Positions 1 to 8,588 of a stretch of DNA of 64,000 nucleotides are shown piece after piece. The translations under genes and the position numbers were made by a program. The notes below the pieces were generated by a model. The model saw only the letters and a list, made by a program, of their open reading frames with translations. It ran no database searches and was not told the origin of the DNA. Origin of the DNA: Pseudomonadota bacterium (GTDB lineage: Bacteria > Desulfobacterota > Desulfobacteria > Desulfobacterales > RPRI01). Position 1 is the first letter of the stretch, and each line of letters begins with the position of its first letter. Location of the stretch: positions 111,213-175,212 of the forward strand of contig JAHITX010000034.1 in assembly GCA_018817425.1 (NCBI GenBank). The letters are read 5' to 3'.

Positions 1-147
1 AAGAACTATTGCAGGCAATGTGAAATTTGGCATCTATTTATAATCCCGGCATGGCTTTAAAAAATGAAGTGTACTCACTCGGCTAAATATTTATATACCA
101 GCAAAATATTATGATTTGGACGGCGAAGAAACAAAGCTTCACGATAC

Positions 148-1146
148 CTATTTAATAATCTTGATATAAGAATTTTGCCTTAGTTCTTCTACCCATAGTT
201 TGAATTTTTCATTGGTGGCATCATTATAAAGTATCCCCTGAATTTCGGAGGTAGCTTCATCAAGTGACTTGCCGGGCTTTGTTTTAATCTCCTCTATGTA
301 GATAATTTGGTACCCCAGATCAGTTTCAAGTACTTTGCTGAATTCTTTTTGTTTAAGGTCTTTTATCGCATCCTGTATTTGTTGTGATAATTCATTAAAT
401 TCAAATGTTCCCAAATCCGAAGTTTCAATACCGTATGATTCTGCATAATCTTTGTCAATTTCTTCAACTAACTGTCCTTCAGTTAGTTTTGTATAAATAG
501 TTTCCATTATTGACAAGGCTTTGATTTTATTATCATTATCTGCATTGGAATCCAATCTGTTTATTATATTAAAAAGATGATATACTGCTTGCGGCATATA
601 TTCGCTCTTATGACTTTCATAATATGCTTTAACATCGTCTCTTGTAATTACTATCCTTGATTTAACTTCAATATCAAGAATTTTTGCTCTGAGAATATTC
701 TGCTTTATTTTATCGCTGAATTCATTAAACGTAAGTCCATCTTTAGCTACCATGTTCCTTAACTCTTCGTCAGTTAAGCGCTTGGACTCTTTAATACGCT
801 CTAAGGTATTGTCAAGCTCTTTATCAGTTACCGAAAGATCGTATTTTTTAGCTTGCTGATCGGTAAGCTTCTGGTCAATAAGCTGATTTAAAACATCTTC
901 CCGCATTTTAAAAAGCATTTCGCGCTCTTGGTCTTCAGGATAACCAAATGACAGTATTTTTTCAGTATAGGCTTTGGTGGTTTCTGTAAAATCACTAAGT
1001 GTAATCAACTCATTATTAACCACGGCAACAATCCTGTCCAACACTTCGGCGCTGCATTGGCCTTTGTAAATTAAAATACCCGGCATTACTATCATAATAA
1101 AAAGTATAACTATAGTGTTTGTGCATGTCTTAAATTTGCTTTTCAT
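148..1146 (-). CDS. SurA-like periplasmic peptidyl-prolyl isomerase/chaperone
   Basis: This 332-residue protein has an N-terminal hydrophobic signal segment (about residues 12-32). It is followed by the SurA-type start of the mature chain (VLDRIVAVVNNELITLSDF, about 35-53), a helical chaperone domain, and a parvulin/rotamase domain from about residue 188 to 290 that ends in a DLGYQIIYIEE motif. The family escorts outer-membrane proteins through the periplasm and isomerises prolyl bonds. It is shorter than E. coli SurA (about 430 residues) because it has one rotamase domain rather than two, which is common in this phylum. It lies 83 bp downstream of mfd on the same strand and may be co-transcribed with it. 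The ATG at 1146 has only a weak ribosome-binding site. Confidence 0.88.
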   Translation of the reverse strand: MKSKFKTCTNTIVILFIMIVMPGILIYKGQCSAEVLDRIVAVVNNELITLSDFTETTKAYTEKILSFGYPEDQEREMLFKMREDVLNQLIDQKLTDQQAKKYDLSVTDKELDNTLERIKESKRLTDEELRNMVAKDGLTFNEFSDKIKQNILRAKILDIEVKSRIVITRDDVKAYYESHKSEYMPQAVYHLFNIINRLDSNADNDNKIKALSIMETIYTKLTEGQLVEEIDKDYAESYGIETSDLGTFEFNELSQQIQDAIKDLKQKEFSKVLETDLGYQIIYIEEIKTKPGKSLDEATSEIQGILYNDATNEKFKLWVEELRQNSYIKIIK

Positions 1147-1229
1147 AAGTATCCGATCGCAATATAGTTTGATGTTATATAATTAAGATGGACTTTGTAT
1201 TAGTCCGTCATTATTTATTGATAGAGAAT

Positions 1230-4200
1230 TCAGCCGTTAACACGTTGGGCAATTTCTTTCAAGATGTTTTTAATCTCACCTATTTGCCTTATAAAACTTT
1301 GTTTTGACAATTTTACTTTAAGCACATGGTCCGGTGTAAATTCGAAACGGTCTTTATTTGCAATAACCATATCGATAAGTTCCGAAGGGTTTTTTATATA
1401 TGGTTGCATTGCAAAATACAGTAAAAGCTGACGGTCTTTTAAGTTAAGTCGTTTAACACCTGATTTTTGTGCTAATATTCTGAGCATGATTTTAATTAAA
1501 AGATTGGAAGCTTCCTTAGGCAAAGGCCCGAATCTGTCTGTCAGTTCCGCTTTAAAGCCTGATATCTCATTAACTTCCGTCATTTTTGAAAGACGGCGGT
1601 AGGCTGTAAGCCTTTGGTCAATATCGGGTACATAAGTTTCAGAAAGATATGCTGACATTAAAATATTTATTTCCGGCTCCAAAATTTCTTTTACAGGCTC
1701 ACCTTTAAGTTCACAAACCGCTTCTTCCATAAGCTTGAGAAACATCTCATATCCAACAGCTGCAATATGTCCTGACTGAGAAGCACCCAGGATTGTACCA
1801 CCCCCTCTTATTCTTAAATCGCTCATAGCGATCTGGAAACCTGAACCAAGATCGCTGTGTTCCATTAATACTTTCAAGCGTTTTTGGGCATCTTTTCCGA
1901 GAATGCTGTCTTTCGGGATAAAAAGGTAAGCATAAGCCTGCTCATCAGACCGCCCAACCCTTCCCCGCAACTGATATATCTGTGCCAGCCCCAGTTTATC
2001 TGCTCTGTTAATAATTATAGTATTAGCCGAAGGGATATCAAGTCCTGATTCAATTATTGTGGTGCAAACCAGCATATCAATATCTTTATTTACAAATTTG
2101 AGCATAACCCTTTCGAGTTCGTCTTCATTAAGCCTGCCGTGTCCGATTCCGATTTTTACTTCAGGAACAAGTCCCTGCAATTTTGTCGCAATTTTTTCAA
2201 TACTAAAAATATTATTATGTACAAAATATATCTGACCTTTTCTTTCAAGCTCTTTTCTCACAGCTTGGGCAATCAGAGCTTCATCAAATTCGGAGACATA
2301 GGTTATTATAGACTGGCGGTGTTCGGGCGGAGTGGAAATAACACTGATATCACGTATTCCGGTAAGCGACATATGCAATGTTCTTGGAATCGGTGTGGCT
2401 GTCAATGCAAGAACATCAACGTTAGCCCTTAATTTTTTCAGCATTTCCTTGTGTTTGACGCCGAACCGATGCTCTTCGTCAAGCACAATAAGCCCTAAAT
2501 CCTTAAAGGCAACATCTTTTTGCAAAAGCCTGTGGGTTCCGATAACAATATCAGCTTTTCCGGATGAAATATCGGATATTATCCTCTTTTGTTCCTTAAG
2601 AGCTCTGAACCTGCTAAGGCATTCAATATTTATCGGATATTTCTCAAACCGTGCAGTAAAAGTTGAATAATGCTGTTCCGCAAGAACTGTGGTAGGAACA
2701 AGTACTGCAACCTGTTTGGCGCAATTGATTGCAAGAAATGAGGCTCTTAATGCCACTTCGGTTTTACCGTATCCCACATCACCGCATACCAGCCTGTCCA
2801 TGGGAGTACTGTTTCCCATATCGTTTAAGGCATCTTCAATTGCCTGCAATTGGTCGGGGGTTTCTTCATATGTGAATCCGGCTTCAAAATCCTTAAAATA
2901 GCTATCCGGATTTTTATATTCAAAACCTTTACTTACTTTTCTTACTGCGTACAATTTAAGAAGTTCTCCGGCAATTTTTTCAGCAGACTTTTTTGCGCGC
3001 TCTTTTACCCTATCCCATGATTTGCCACCCATTTTATCAAGAACAGGTGAGATTTCGTCAACACCCATGTATTTATAAACCAGGTTCATCTTATCAACCG
3101 GAAGATAGAGCCTGTCATCATCTTTATATAAAATAAGCAGAAAATCATTTGTAGAACCGTTTAGATTCAGTTTAGCAATGCCTTCGAATTTTCCTATTCC
3201 ATGCTCGTTATGAACTACAAGATCTCCTTTTTTCAAATCTTCAAAAGCAAGAATCACAGAAGCCGGTCTTTTTGCTACACGCTTTTTTAAATGGTGTTTT
3301 GCACCGAAAATTTCATCTTCGGTTATAATTGCCAATGATTCATCAAGATACATAAATCCGGAAGAAACGTGTCCAAGACAAATATATGCTTCCCCTTTTG
3401 TGATTAACCTATGGGGAAATTCCTCTTTTATTTGCATTGTAATCCCATATGGCGATAAAAGGGATTTCATTCTTTCGGCCTGAGATGTGGTGCTGCAAAC
3501 AATTAAAGTAACACATTTTAAGTTTTTTTTATCATCAATCCATTGTGCAAGGGGCGAAAGGTAGTTTTCTTTTTTGATACGGTTTTTCAGATCCAAAATT
3601 ACAGAATCATTACTTTTTATAAAATTATCGCATTTTATTGATAAACGATCGTGCCCATTATTACTTAATAACCCTATAGATCTGAAAGTATAATACTTTC
3701 TTTCATTGATTAATCCGTATATTTTATCCCATGACAGATAGATGTTGTCAGGATCGATACACAGGCTTTGTTCGTCGCAGGCAGCAGTATAATTATTAAA
3801 TTCCTTTTCAAACAGTTTGCCTGCTTCCTGTTGAAGTTGTTCAGGTTCATCCATAATGATTATGGAATTTTTGGGAATATAATCAAAAAGAGAATCAGGC
3901 TTTGGATAAATCAGACTGCTTATGCCTTCAATATTTGGAAGAATCCCTTCGGTTTTTATTTTATCGACTATTGCTCTGACTTTTGTAACAGGAATATTAA
4001 GCCCGGAGGCGATTTCTCTGATCCGGCTGATAAAATTGTTTAAATCTTTGTTTTTTACTATTGCTTCTTTAGCGGGAAGAATAACTGCTTCACTGACAGC
4101 CTTTAAGCTTCTCTGGCTTGATGCTGAAAAAAACCTTATTGATTCTACAAGGTCACCGGCAAGCTCAATTCTTAAGGGATCGGAATAAAGAGGTGTGAAA

Positions 4201-4769
4201 ATATCAATAATGCCACCTCTGATACAATAATCTCCGGGTTCTTCAACAATTACGGTTTTACAATAGCCACCCTCAACCAGTTTTTCGATCAGGTTTTCCC
4301 TTTCTAATTCTTCATTTTCTGCAATGAGCTCAGAAAAACTTAACAATTCATTTTTTGGAATAAGCTTTCCGGCCAGGGCAGCAGGTGTTGTGACAATAAT
4401 TGGAGGGGTTTGGCTTTCAATAGCTTGATATAGAGTTCTGATGCGATCCGATGCTATTTCATTATGGTAAGAGAAGGATTTAGACGAAGACCCATCATAT
4501 TGAGGAAAAATCATTACTGGGACTTTTGGGCTGCTTAGAAAAAAAATAAGATCATTAACAAAATTGGCTCCTTCTTTTACTGAAGGCACTATAACAAGCA
4601 TTGGTAACCTGTGGCTTATATATAATTTGTATGCAATATAAGCTTTTTTCGAGCCGGACAATCCTTCGAAATCAACACCCTGTTCTTTTTGTAAAAAGGG
4701 TTTAAAAAGATAATCGATAGAATTATTTTTCTCTTGATTTTGACACATAAACAAAGTACCTACTTTCAT
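1230..4769 (-). CDS. mfd: Transcription-repair coupling factor Mfd
   Basis: Mfd is an ATP-driven DNA translocase that removes stalled RNA polymerase and recruits UvrA. At 1179 residues the protein has the full family length. The UvrB-like N-terminal part is followed by the CarD-like RNA-polymerase-interaction domain (GDLVVHNEHGIGKFEGI). Then comes the SF2 helicase core with Walker A GDVGYGKTEVALR, DEEH box (LDEEHRFGV), SAT-type motif (ALTATPIPRTLHMS) and QLRGRVGRS, and finally the TRCF C-terminal domain. The start at 4769 is only 11 bp from the divergent tRNA gene. A second in-frame ATG at 4748 has a slightly better AGG upstream and could be the true start. Any promoter must overlap the tRNA gene. 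Confidence 0.97.
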   Translation of the reverse strand: MKVGTLFMCQNQEKNNSIDYLFKPFLQKEQGVDFEGLSGSKKAYIAYKLYISHRLPMLVIVPSVKEGANFVNDLIFFLSSPKVPVMIFPQYDGSSSKSFSYHNEIASDRIRTLYQAIESQTPPIIVTTPAALAGKLIPKNELLSFSELIAENEELERENLIEKLVEGGYCKTVIVEEPGDYCIRGGIIDIFTPLYSDPLRIELAGDLVESIRFFSASSQRSLKAVSEAVILPAKEAIVKNKDLNNFISRIREIASGLNIPVTKVRAIVDKIKTEGILPNIEGISSLIYPKPDSLFDYIPKNSIIIMDEPEQLQQEAGKLFEKEFNNYTAACDEQSLCIDPDNIYLSWDKIYGLINERKYYTFRSIGLLSNNGHDRLSIKCDNFIKSNDSVILDLKNRIKKENYLSPLAQWIDDKKNLKCVTLIVCSTTSQAERMKSLLSPYGITMQIKEEFPHRLITKGEAYICLGHVSSGFMYLDESLAIITEDEIFGAKHHLKKRVAKRPASVILAFEDLKKGDLVVHNEHGIGKFEGIAKLNLNGSTNDFLLILYKDDDRLYLPVDKMNLVYKYMGVDEISPVLDKMGGKSWDRVKERAKKSAEKIAGELLKLYAVRKVSKGFEYKNPDSYFKDFEAGFTYEETPDQLQAIEDALNDMGNSTPMDRLVCGDVGYGKTEVALRASFLAINCAKQVAVLVPTTVLAEQHYSTFTARFEKYPINIECLSRFRALKEQKRIISDISSGKADIVIGTHRLLQKDVAFKDLGLIVLDEEHRFGVKHKEMLKKLRANVDVLALTATPIPRTLHMSLTGIRDISVISTPPEHRQSIITYVSEFDEALIAQAVRKELERKGQIYFVHNNIFSIEKIATKLQGLVPEVKIGIGHGRLNEDELERVMLKFVNKDIDMLVCTTIIESGLDIPSANTIIINRADKLGLAQIYQLRGRVGRSDEQAYAYLFIPKDSILGKDAQKRLKVLMEHSDLGSGFQIAMSDLRIRGGGTILGASQSGHIAAVGYEMFLKLMEEAVCELKGEPVKEILEPEINILMSAYLSETYVPDIDQRLTAYRRLSKMTEVNEISGFKAELTDRFGPLPKEASNLLIKIMLRILAQKSGVKRLNLKDRQLLLYFAMQPYIKNPSELIDMVIANKDRFEFTPDHVLKVKLSKQSFIRQIGEIKNILKEIAQRVNG

Positions 4770-4780
4770 TGAAAATATAA

Positions 4781-4856
4781 GCCGACGTAGCTCACACGGT
4801 AGAGCAGCTGATTCGTAATCAGCAGGTAGGCGGTTCGATTCCGCCCGTCGGCTCCA
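4781..4856 (+). tRNA. tRNA-Thr (anticodon CGT)
   Basis: A full cloverleaf can be read. The acceptor stem gccgacg (4781-4787) pairs with cgtcggc (4846-4852). The D arm is gctc/gagc. The anticodon stem ctgat/atcag carries the seven-base loop ttcgtaa, so the anticodon is CGT, reading ACG threonine codons. The T arm contains the standard ggttcgattcc. The discriminator base is T and the 3' CCA is encoded. The gene is divergent from mfd with an 11-bp gap. Confidence 0.96.
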
Positions 4857-5085
4857 AATAAAATTAGATGGTTACACAGTTTAAATTTTATTTATTTCTT
4901 TTTTCTTTGCATTTCATTCCGTTTTTGTCCCGCTTTTTCAAAATGAATATCTTATAAATCTTATACACACATATTTTGTCACAAAAAAGATTTTTCTATG
5001 ATGTTTTTAGATTATCCTGAAAACATCCGGAACAAGAGAATATAATGGCTAAGTTATTAATTAATTTTTTTTAAATAGTTGTTGT

Positions 5086-5129
5086 TATTTACATCATATT
5101 TTGATATAAAATATTTACATCATTAATAT
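5086..5129 (+). promoter_or_regulatory. Promoter with direct-repeat operator for the MazEF-type pair
   Basis: A 12-bp direct repeat tatttacatcat occurs at 5086-5097 and 5112-5123. Overlapping it is a good sigma-70 promoter: -35 TTGATA (5101-5106), a 17-bp spacer and -10 TAATAT (5124-5129), 20 bp before the antitoxin ATG. Repeats over the promoter are what antitoxin autorepression needs; that role is inference. Confidence 0.6.
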
Positions 5130-5148
5130 ACAAAAAAGAGGTGTATAA

Positions 5149-5421
5149 ATGTTATCTACTACGCAACAAGAAAAAGTACGGATAAATATCCAACTACCGG
5201 TCGAGACCAAGGAGAAGCTTTTTAAGGCATCTTCCCGGCAGGGGAAAAAGGTTTCTGCTTTCGTACGGGAGTCTATTGAGGAAAAATTAATTCAACTCGA
5301 AAGGCAGGATTTTGAGAAGCATATGAAGGCTGCTTATCAGGACTTAGCTGAAGAAAACAATAATATTTGTGATGACTTTAAATATTCTGATGCCGAGAAT
5401 CTTCCAGAGGCCACACCTTGA
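5149..5421 (+). CDS. Ribbon-helix-helix antitoxin (MazE-like)
   Basis: This is a 90-residue protein. Its N-terminal half (VRINIQLPVETKEKLFKAS and KVSAFVRESIEEKL) has the strand-helix-helix pattern of MetJ/Arc-type DNA-binding antitoxins. The acidic C-terminal tail is the usual toxin-neutralising segment. It starts at an ATG behind an aagaggtg ribosome-binding site. Its stop codon overlaps the TTG start of the toxin (TTGA), so the two are translationally coupled. It should neutralise the toxin and repress the operon through the repeats upstream. Confidence 0.82.
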   Translation: MLSTTQQEKVRINIQLPVETKEKLFKASSRQGKKVSAFVRESIEEKLIQLERQDFEKHMKAAYQDLAEENNNICDDFKYSDAENLPEATP

Positions 5422-5774
5422 CAACTTCCAACATTAAAAGGGGGGAAATCTATTATGCAGCCCTTGATCCTGTGGTAGGGAGTGAAACAGGAAAAACCCG
5501 ACCAGTGGTGATCATTCAAAACGATATCGGCAATCAGTACTCCCCTACGACTATTATTGCTGTTATAACTGAATATTCCGAGAAAAAAGCAAATTACCCG
5601 ATATGTGTTTCTATTGGCACGGATGTCGGCATGAAAAAGCCGTCCATTGTCAATCTATCGCAGATCCGCACCATTGACAATAGACGGCTGTTATTGCCAA
5701 AAATCGCTGTTCTTTCCCAAGAGATTATGGCAAATGTGGATATGGCATTGAAGAATAGCCTGGCTTTAAAATAG
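5418..5774 (+). CDS. MazF/PemK-family mRNA endoribonuclease toxin
   Basis: At 118 residues it has the usual MazF length and motifs: KRGEIYYAALDPVVGSE at the N-terminus, then TGKTRPVVIIQNDIGN, an SIVNLSQIRTIDNRRL strand and a C-terminal helix (MANVDMALKNSLAL). The family cleaves mRNA at short sequence motifs when free of antitoxin. The start is TTG at 5418, inside the antitoxin stop codon. No ATG is available near the conserved KRGEIYY, so this start is well supported. It follows its antitoxin directly, as expected for a type II module. Confidence 0.92.
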   Translation: MTTSNIKRGEIYYAALDPVVGSETGKTRPVVIIQNDIGNQYSPTTIIAVITEYSEKKANYPICVSIGTDVGMKKPSIVNLSQIRTIDNRRLLLPKIAVLSQEIMANVDMALKNSLALK

Positions 5775-6185
5775 ATAGTCAGCAAAACCGGTCTTGTTAT
5801 ATTGGCCATAAATTTGTGATAATTGCTTCAAAAATACAATTTATAAAAAAATACCATCAGGATATAAAACAGGACAAATATAACATATCTTATTGTAACT
5901 ATTTGTTATTTTGTTCTTATATCGTATTGTGATGATGAATGTTTCTGTATTATTAATCTTTTTTTCTTTTTTTAATCTCTTGACATACTATCAATGTCCG
6001 TATATTTTAAACACTTACATAGACTTATGATCTATTGTAATTATATAAGTTCTGTTATATTGAAAACACGTATGAAAGCATAAAGCATAATAGCTATTAA
6101 AAGGCCGTCGACTTGATTTTTGCCGGTTGACCTGATTATTAATTGTTGCGCATGGCATGAAAATTTTTAGTGGTTTGGAACATAA
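5775..6185. other. 411-bp AT-rich gap with one promoter candidate
   Basis: No gene is seen here. A sigma-70-like promoter candidate reads TTGACA (5980-5985), a 17-bp spacer, then TATTTT (6003-6008) on the plus strand. It could drive the small gene at 6186, leaving a leader of about 170 bases, or an unrecognised RNA. Nothing else is recognisable. Confidence 0.35.
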
Positions 6186-6524
6186 ATGAATTGCATTGAT
6201 GCTGTTGAAGGTACCGTAAAATCCATAATTAACGGCCTCTTTCAACTTTTTATTGAATCCGGCTTTGATGATACCGAATACATTAGAAGTATAAAAAAAG
6301 TTTTGGATTCAACCGATACTTTTCTCCGAAACAATAAAGAAATTGCAGGCAATCCTAATACATTTAAAGATGTTCTTTATAGATATGCCAAGGATTTATG
6401 GCTGAAACAGCTTGTTAATAAAACAAAAAGCAGTGATGATGTTAAAGAACAAATCGTTGAAAAAATGGAATATTATGAGTATTATTTTGACTATATATAT
6501 GGCCATGGAACATATCCGCGCTGA
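6186..6524 (+). CDS. Small protein of unknown function
   Basis: This 112-residue, largely helical reading frame is not one I recognise. It starts at an ATG with a modest GGAA upstream. The composition is normal (mixed charged and hydrophobic, Tyr-rich C-terminus EYYEYYFDYIYG), with no signal peptide or membrane segment. It lies alone between the toxin-antitoxin pair and the IHF gene on the same strand. Its coding status rests on length, start and codon pattern only. Confidence 0.5.
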   Translation: MNCIDAVEGTVKSIINGLFQLFIESGFDDTEYIRSIKKVLDSTDTFLRNNKEIAGNPNTFKDVLYRYAKDLWLKQLVNKTKSSDDVKEQIVEKMEYYEYYFDYIYGHGTYPR

Positions 6525-6782
6525 TTATTAATAAAGTTGAGTGTGTTTTTGTTAAATAGTATGAAAGAAGATGCAGGATTAATAACTTATATTGATAAAA
6601 TATTAAAAAAACAGATAATGTGATTGGAAAACAAAAATTCTCTTTCCGGCAAAATATTGAAAACAAATGATTTGATAAAGAGTTAATAAGCAAAATGCCT
6701 TACGGGCGTTTATTTATAACAGTATATTTATTCTAAATTTATATCTTAATCTGTAAGTGAAAAAAGATTATTAGGAGGTGCC

Positions 6783-7067
6783 ATGGCTTTAACTAAAAAT
6801 GACATTGTTGCCAGAGTACATGAACTCGGCTTTACCAAGAAAAAATCGGTCGATATCATAGAATCTCTTCTTATGATAATTAAGGATACTCTTGAAAACG
6901 GTGATGATGTATTAATATCCGGATTCGGTAAATTTTGTGTAAAGAAAAAGAGCCAGAGAAGAGGCAGAAATCCGGCTACAGGTTCCGATTTGATCCTGAG
7001 AGGAAGAAGGGTAGTTACTTTCAAATGCTCCGGGAAATTAAGGGATAAAATTAATAAAGACGAATAG
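6783..7067 (+). CDS. ihfA: Integration host factor / HU-family DNA-bending protein (IhfA-like)
   Basis: At 94 residues it has the full HU/IHF fold: N-terminal helices (MALTKNDIVARVHELGFTKK), the ISGFGKF strand turn, the RRGRNPATGSDL beta-arm tip that intercalates DNA, and the C-terminal helix. ALTKNDI and the GRNPATG arm are closest to the IHF alpha type. A strong aggaggtg ribosome-binding site precedes the ATG. IHF bends DNA between enhancer-bound sigma-54 activators and promoters, and this window carries three such activators. The alpha assignment rather than another HU/IHF paralogue is moderately sure. Confidence 0.85.
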   Translation: MALTKNDIVARVHELGFTKKKSVDIIESLLMIIKDTLENGDDVLISGFGKFCVKKKSQRRGRNPATGSDLILRGRRVVTFKCSGKLRDKINKDE

Positions 7068-7124
7068 AGTTTTTAGAGCCTTAAAAACTGCAATCGTGAA
7101 TTTTGCCCAACACGTTTTCAAATA

Positions 7125-7165
7125 TGCCCAAGGTGGGTGCATAAGACAGGTGTCCACTTTGGGCA
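7125..7165. terminator. Hairpin between convergent ihfA and response-regulator genes
   Basis: Inverted arms tgcccaaggtgg (7125-7136) and ccactttgggca (7154-7165) match over 12 bp with one mismatch (a G.U pair in plus-strand RNA) around a 17-base loop, followed by a short AT-rich stretch. Its position between two convergent stop codons suggests a bidirectional terminator. There is no long T run, so this is tentative. Confidence 0.5.
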
Positions 7166-7199
7166 GTATATTTAGTTACATTAAAAGCAGTCCTGCGAT

Positions 7200-8582
7200 T
7201 TATAATTTGATGTCATAGGTTTTCATTTTACTTAAAAGCGAAGGGTGGCTTATTTCAAGAAGTTGAGCTGCTTTTGTTCTGTTACCGTTTGTTGCCCCAA
7301 GAGCTTTTTCAATCAGCTTTTTTTCAATAGTTGAGTGAGCCACTTTTATTGAATACCCGTCTATATTATCATCTGCTTTGCCTGCTTTTTTAATTGCCAG
7401 TTCCGGGGGAAAGTTATCAGGTATAAGAACGGGTTGCTCAGCAAGTACGACCGCCCTTTCAATAATATTCTCAAGTTCTCTTACATTTCCGGGCCAGTCA
7501 TGCGAAAGCAGCAAGGACATTGCAGCTGGTGAAATGCTTTTAATATCTTTACCTATTTTTATATTTAAAGCATTTATGAAATGCTCACATAACAGTGGGA
7601 TATCTTCAGCCCTTTCTTTAAGAGGCGGAATTTTGATCGTAAGAACATTAAGCCTGTAGTAAAGGTCCTGCCTGAAGGCGGATGTTTTGATCTCTTCTTC
7701 AAGATTTTTTGAAGTAGCAGCTATAACCCTCACGTCAATTGTTTTTGTTTTGGAATCGCCTACCGGTCTTATTTCGCTTTCCTGTAAAACCCTAAGTAAT
7801 TTCACCTGCAAAGAAAGAGGCAGTTCTCCTATCTCATCTAACAAAATTGTCCCGCTGTCAGCCTCTTCGAAAAGACCTTTTTTATCCCGATCAGCACCTG
7901 TAAATGACCCTTTCTTATGTCCGAAAAGCTCGCTTTCAAGAAGGTTTTCCGGTATGCCGCCGCAATTAACAGGGACAAGAGGTTTTTTAGATCTGCTTCC
8001 TCCGAAATGAATCCCTCTGGCTATAAGCTCTTTGCCTGTTCCGCTGTCACCTATAATTAAAATCGTTGTATTATACTGGGCGGCTTTGGCAGAAAGTGTA
8101 AAAACCGATTTCATGCTTTTGCTTTTTGCTATCATATTTCCGAAAGAATATCTTCCTTCAATTTTTTCAATTTCCTGACGCAATAAACGGTTTTCGTTTT
8201 TTAGCAGCTCTCTTTCCTCCGCTTTTTTCAAGGCAAGAAATACTTCATCTGCTTTAAACGGTTTTGAAATATAATCATATGCGCCCTCCTTCATGGCTTC
8301 GATTGCCGTATCCATAGAGCCGTATGCAGACATCATTATGATGGTGGCGTTTATCTTGTTTCTGACCTTTTTTAAAAAATCGATTCCATTCATTTTAGGC
8401 ATTTTAATGTCACAAAGAATAAAATCATATTGTGTGCTTTCAAGCATTATAAGGCCTTCATATCCGTCAGCGGCTGTATCAACTGTATAACCGAATTTCT
8501 TCAGCATAGCATTTAACATATGACGCATATTATCTTCGTCATCAATTACAAGAAGCCGTTTTTGTGGTTTTTTATTTTCCAT
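7200..8582 (-). CDS. NtrC-type sigma-54-dependent response regulator
   Basis: This 460-residue regulator has three domains in order. The receiver domain (about 8-120) has the phosphoacceptor Asp58 in LCDIKMPK. The AAA+ domain (about 145-380) has Walker A GDSGTGKE, Walker B TILLDEIGEL and the sigma-54 contact loop as GSFTGA, a known variant of GAFTGA. The C-terminal Fis-type helix-turn-helix ends in NRTKAAQLLEISHPSLLSKM. It should activate sigma-54 promoters when phosphorylated by the kinase encoded 6 bp upstream in the same operon. The target genes are not evident; ZraR/HydG-like and PilR-like families share this architecture. Confidence 0.93.
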   Translation of the reverse strand: MENKKPQKRLLVIDDEDNMRHMLNAMLKKFGYTVDTAADGYEGLIMLESTQYDFILCDIKMPKMNGIDFLKKVRNKINATIIMMSAYGSMDTAIEAMKEGAYDYISKPFKADEVFLALKKAEERELLKNENRLLRQEIEKIEGRYSFGNMIAKSKSMKSVFTLSAKAAQYNTTILIIGDSGTGKELIARGIHFGGSRSKKPLVPVNCGGIPENLLESELFGHKKGSFTGADRDKKGLFEEADSGTILLDEIGELPLSLQVKLLRVLQESEIRPVGDSKTKTIDVRVIAATSKNLEEEIKTSAFRQDLYYRLNVLTIKIPPLKERAEDIPLLCEHFINALNIKIGKDIKSISPAAMSLLLSHDWPGNVRELENIIERAVVLAEQPVLIPDNFPPELAIKKAGKADDNIDGYSIKVAHSTIEKKLIEKALGATNGNRTKAAQLLEISHPSLLSKMKTYDIKL

Positions 8583-8588
8583 AATTTT

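Noticed and set aside
5337..5519. A minus-strand open frame across the toxin-antitoxin junction
   Set aside because: It is antisense to two well-supported coupled genes and has no ribosome-binding site.
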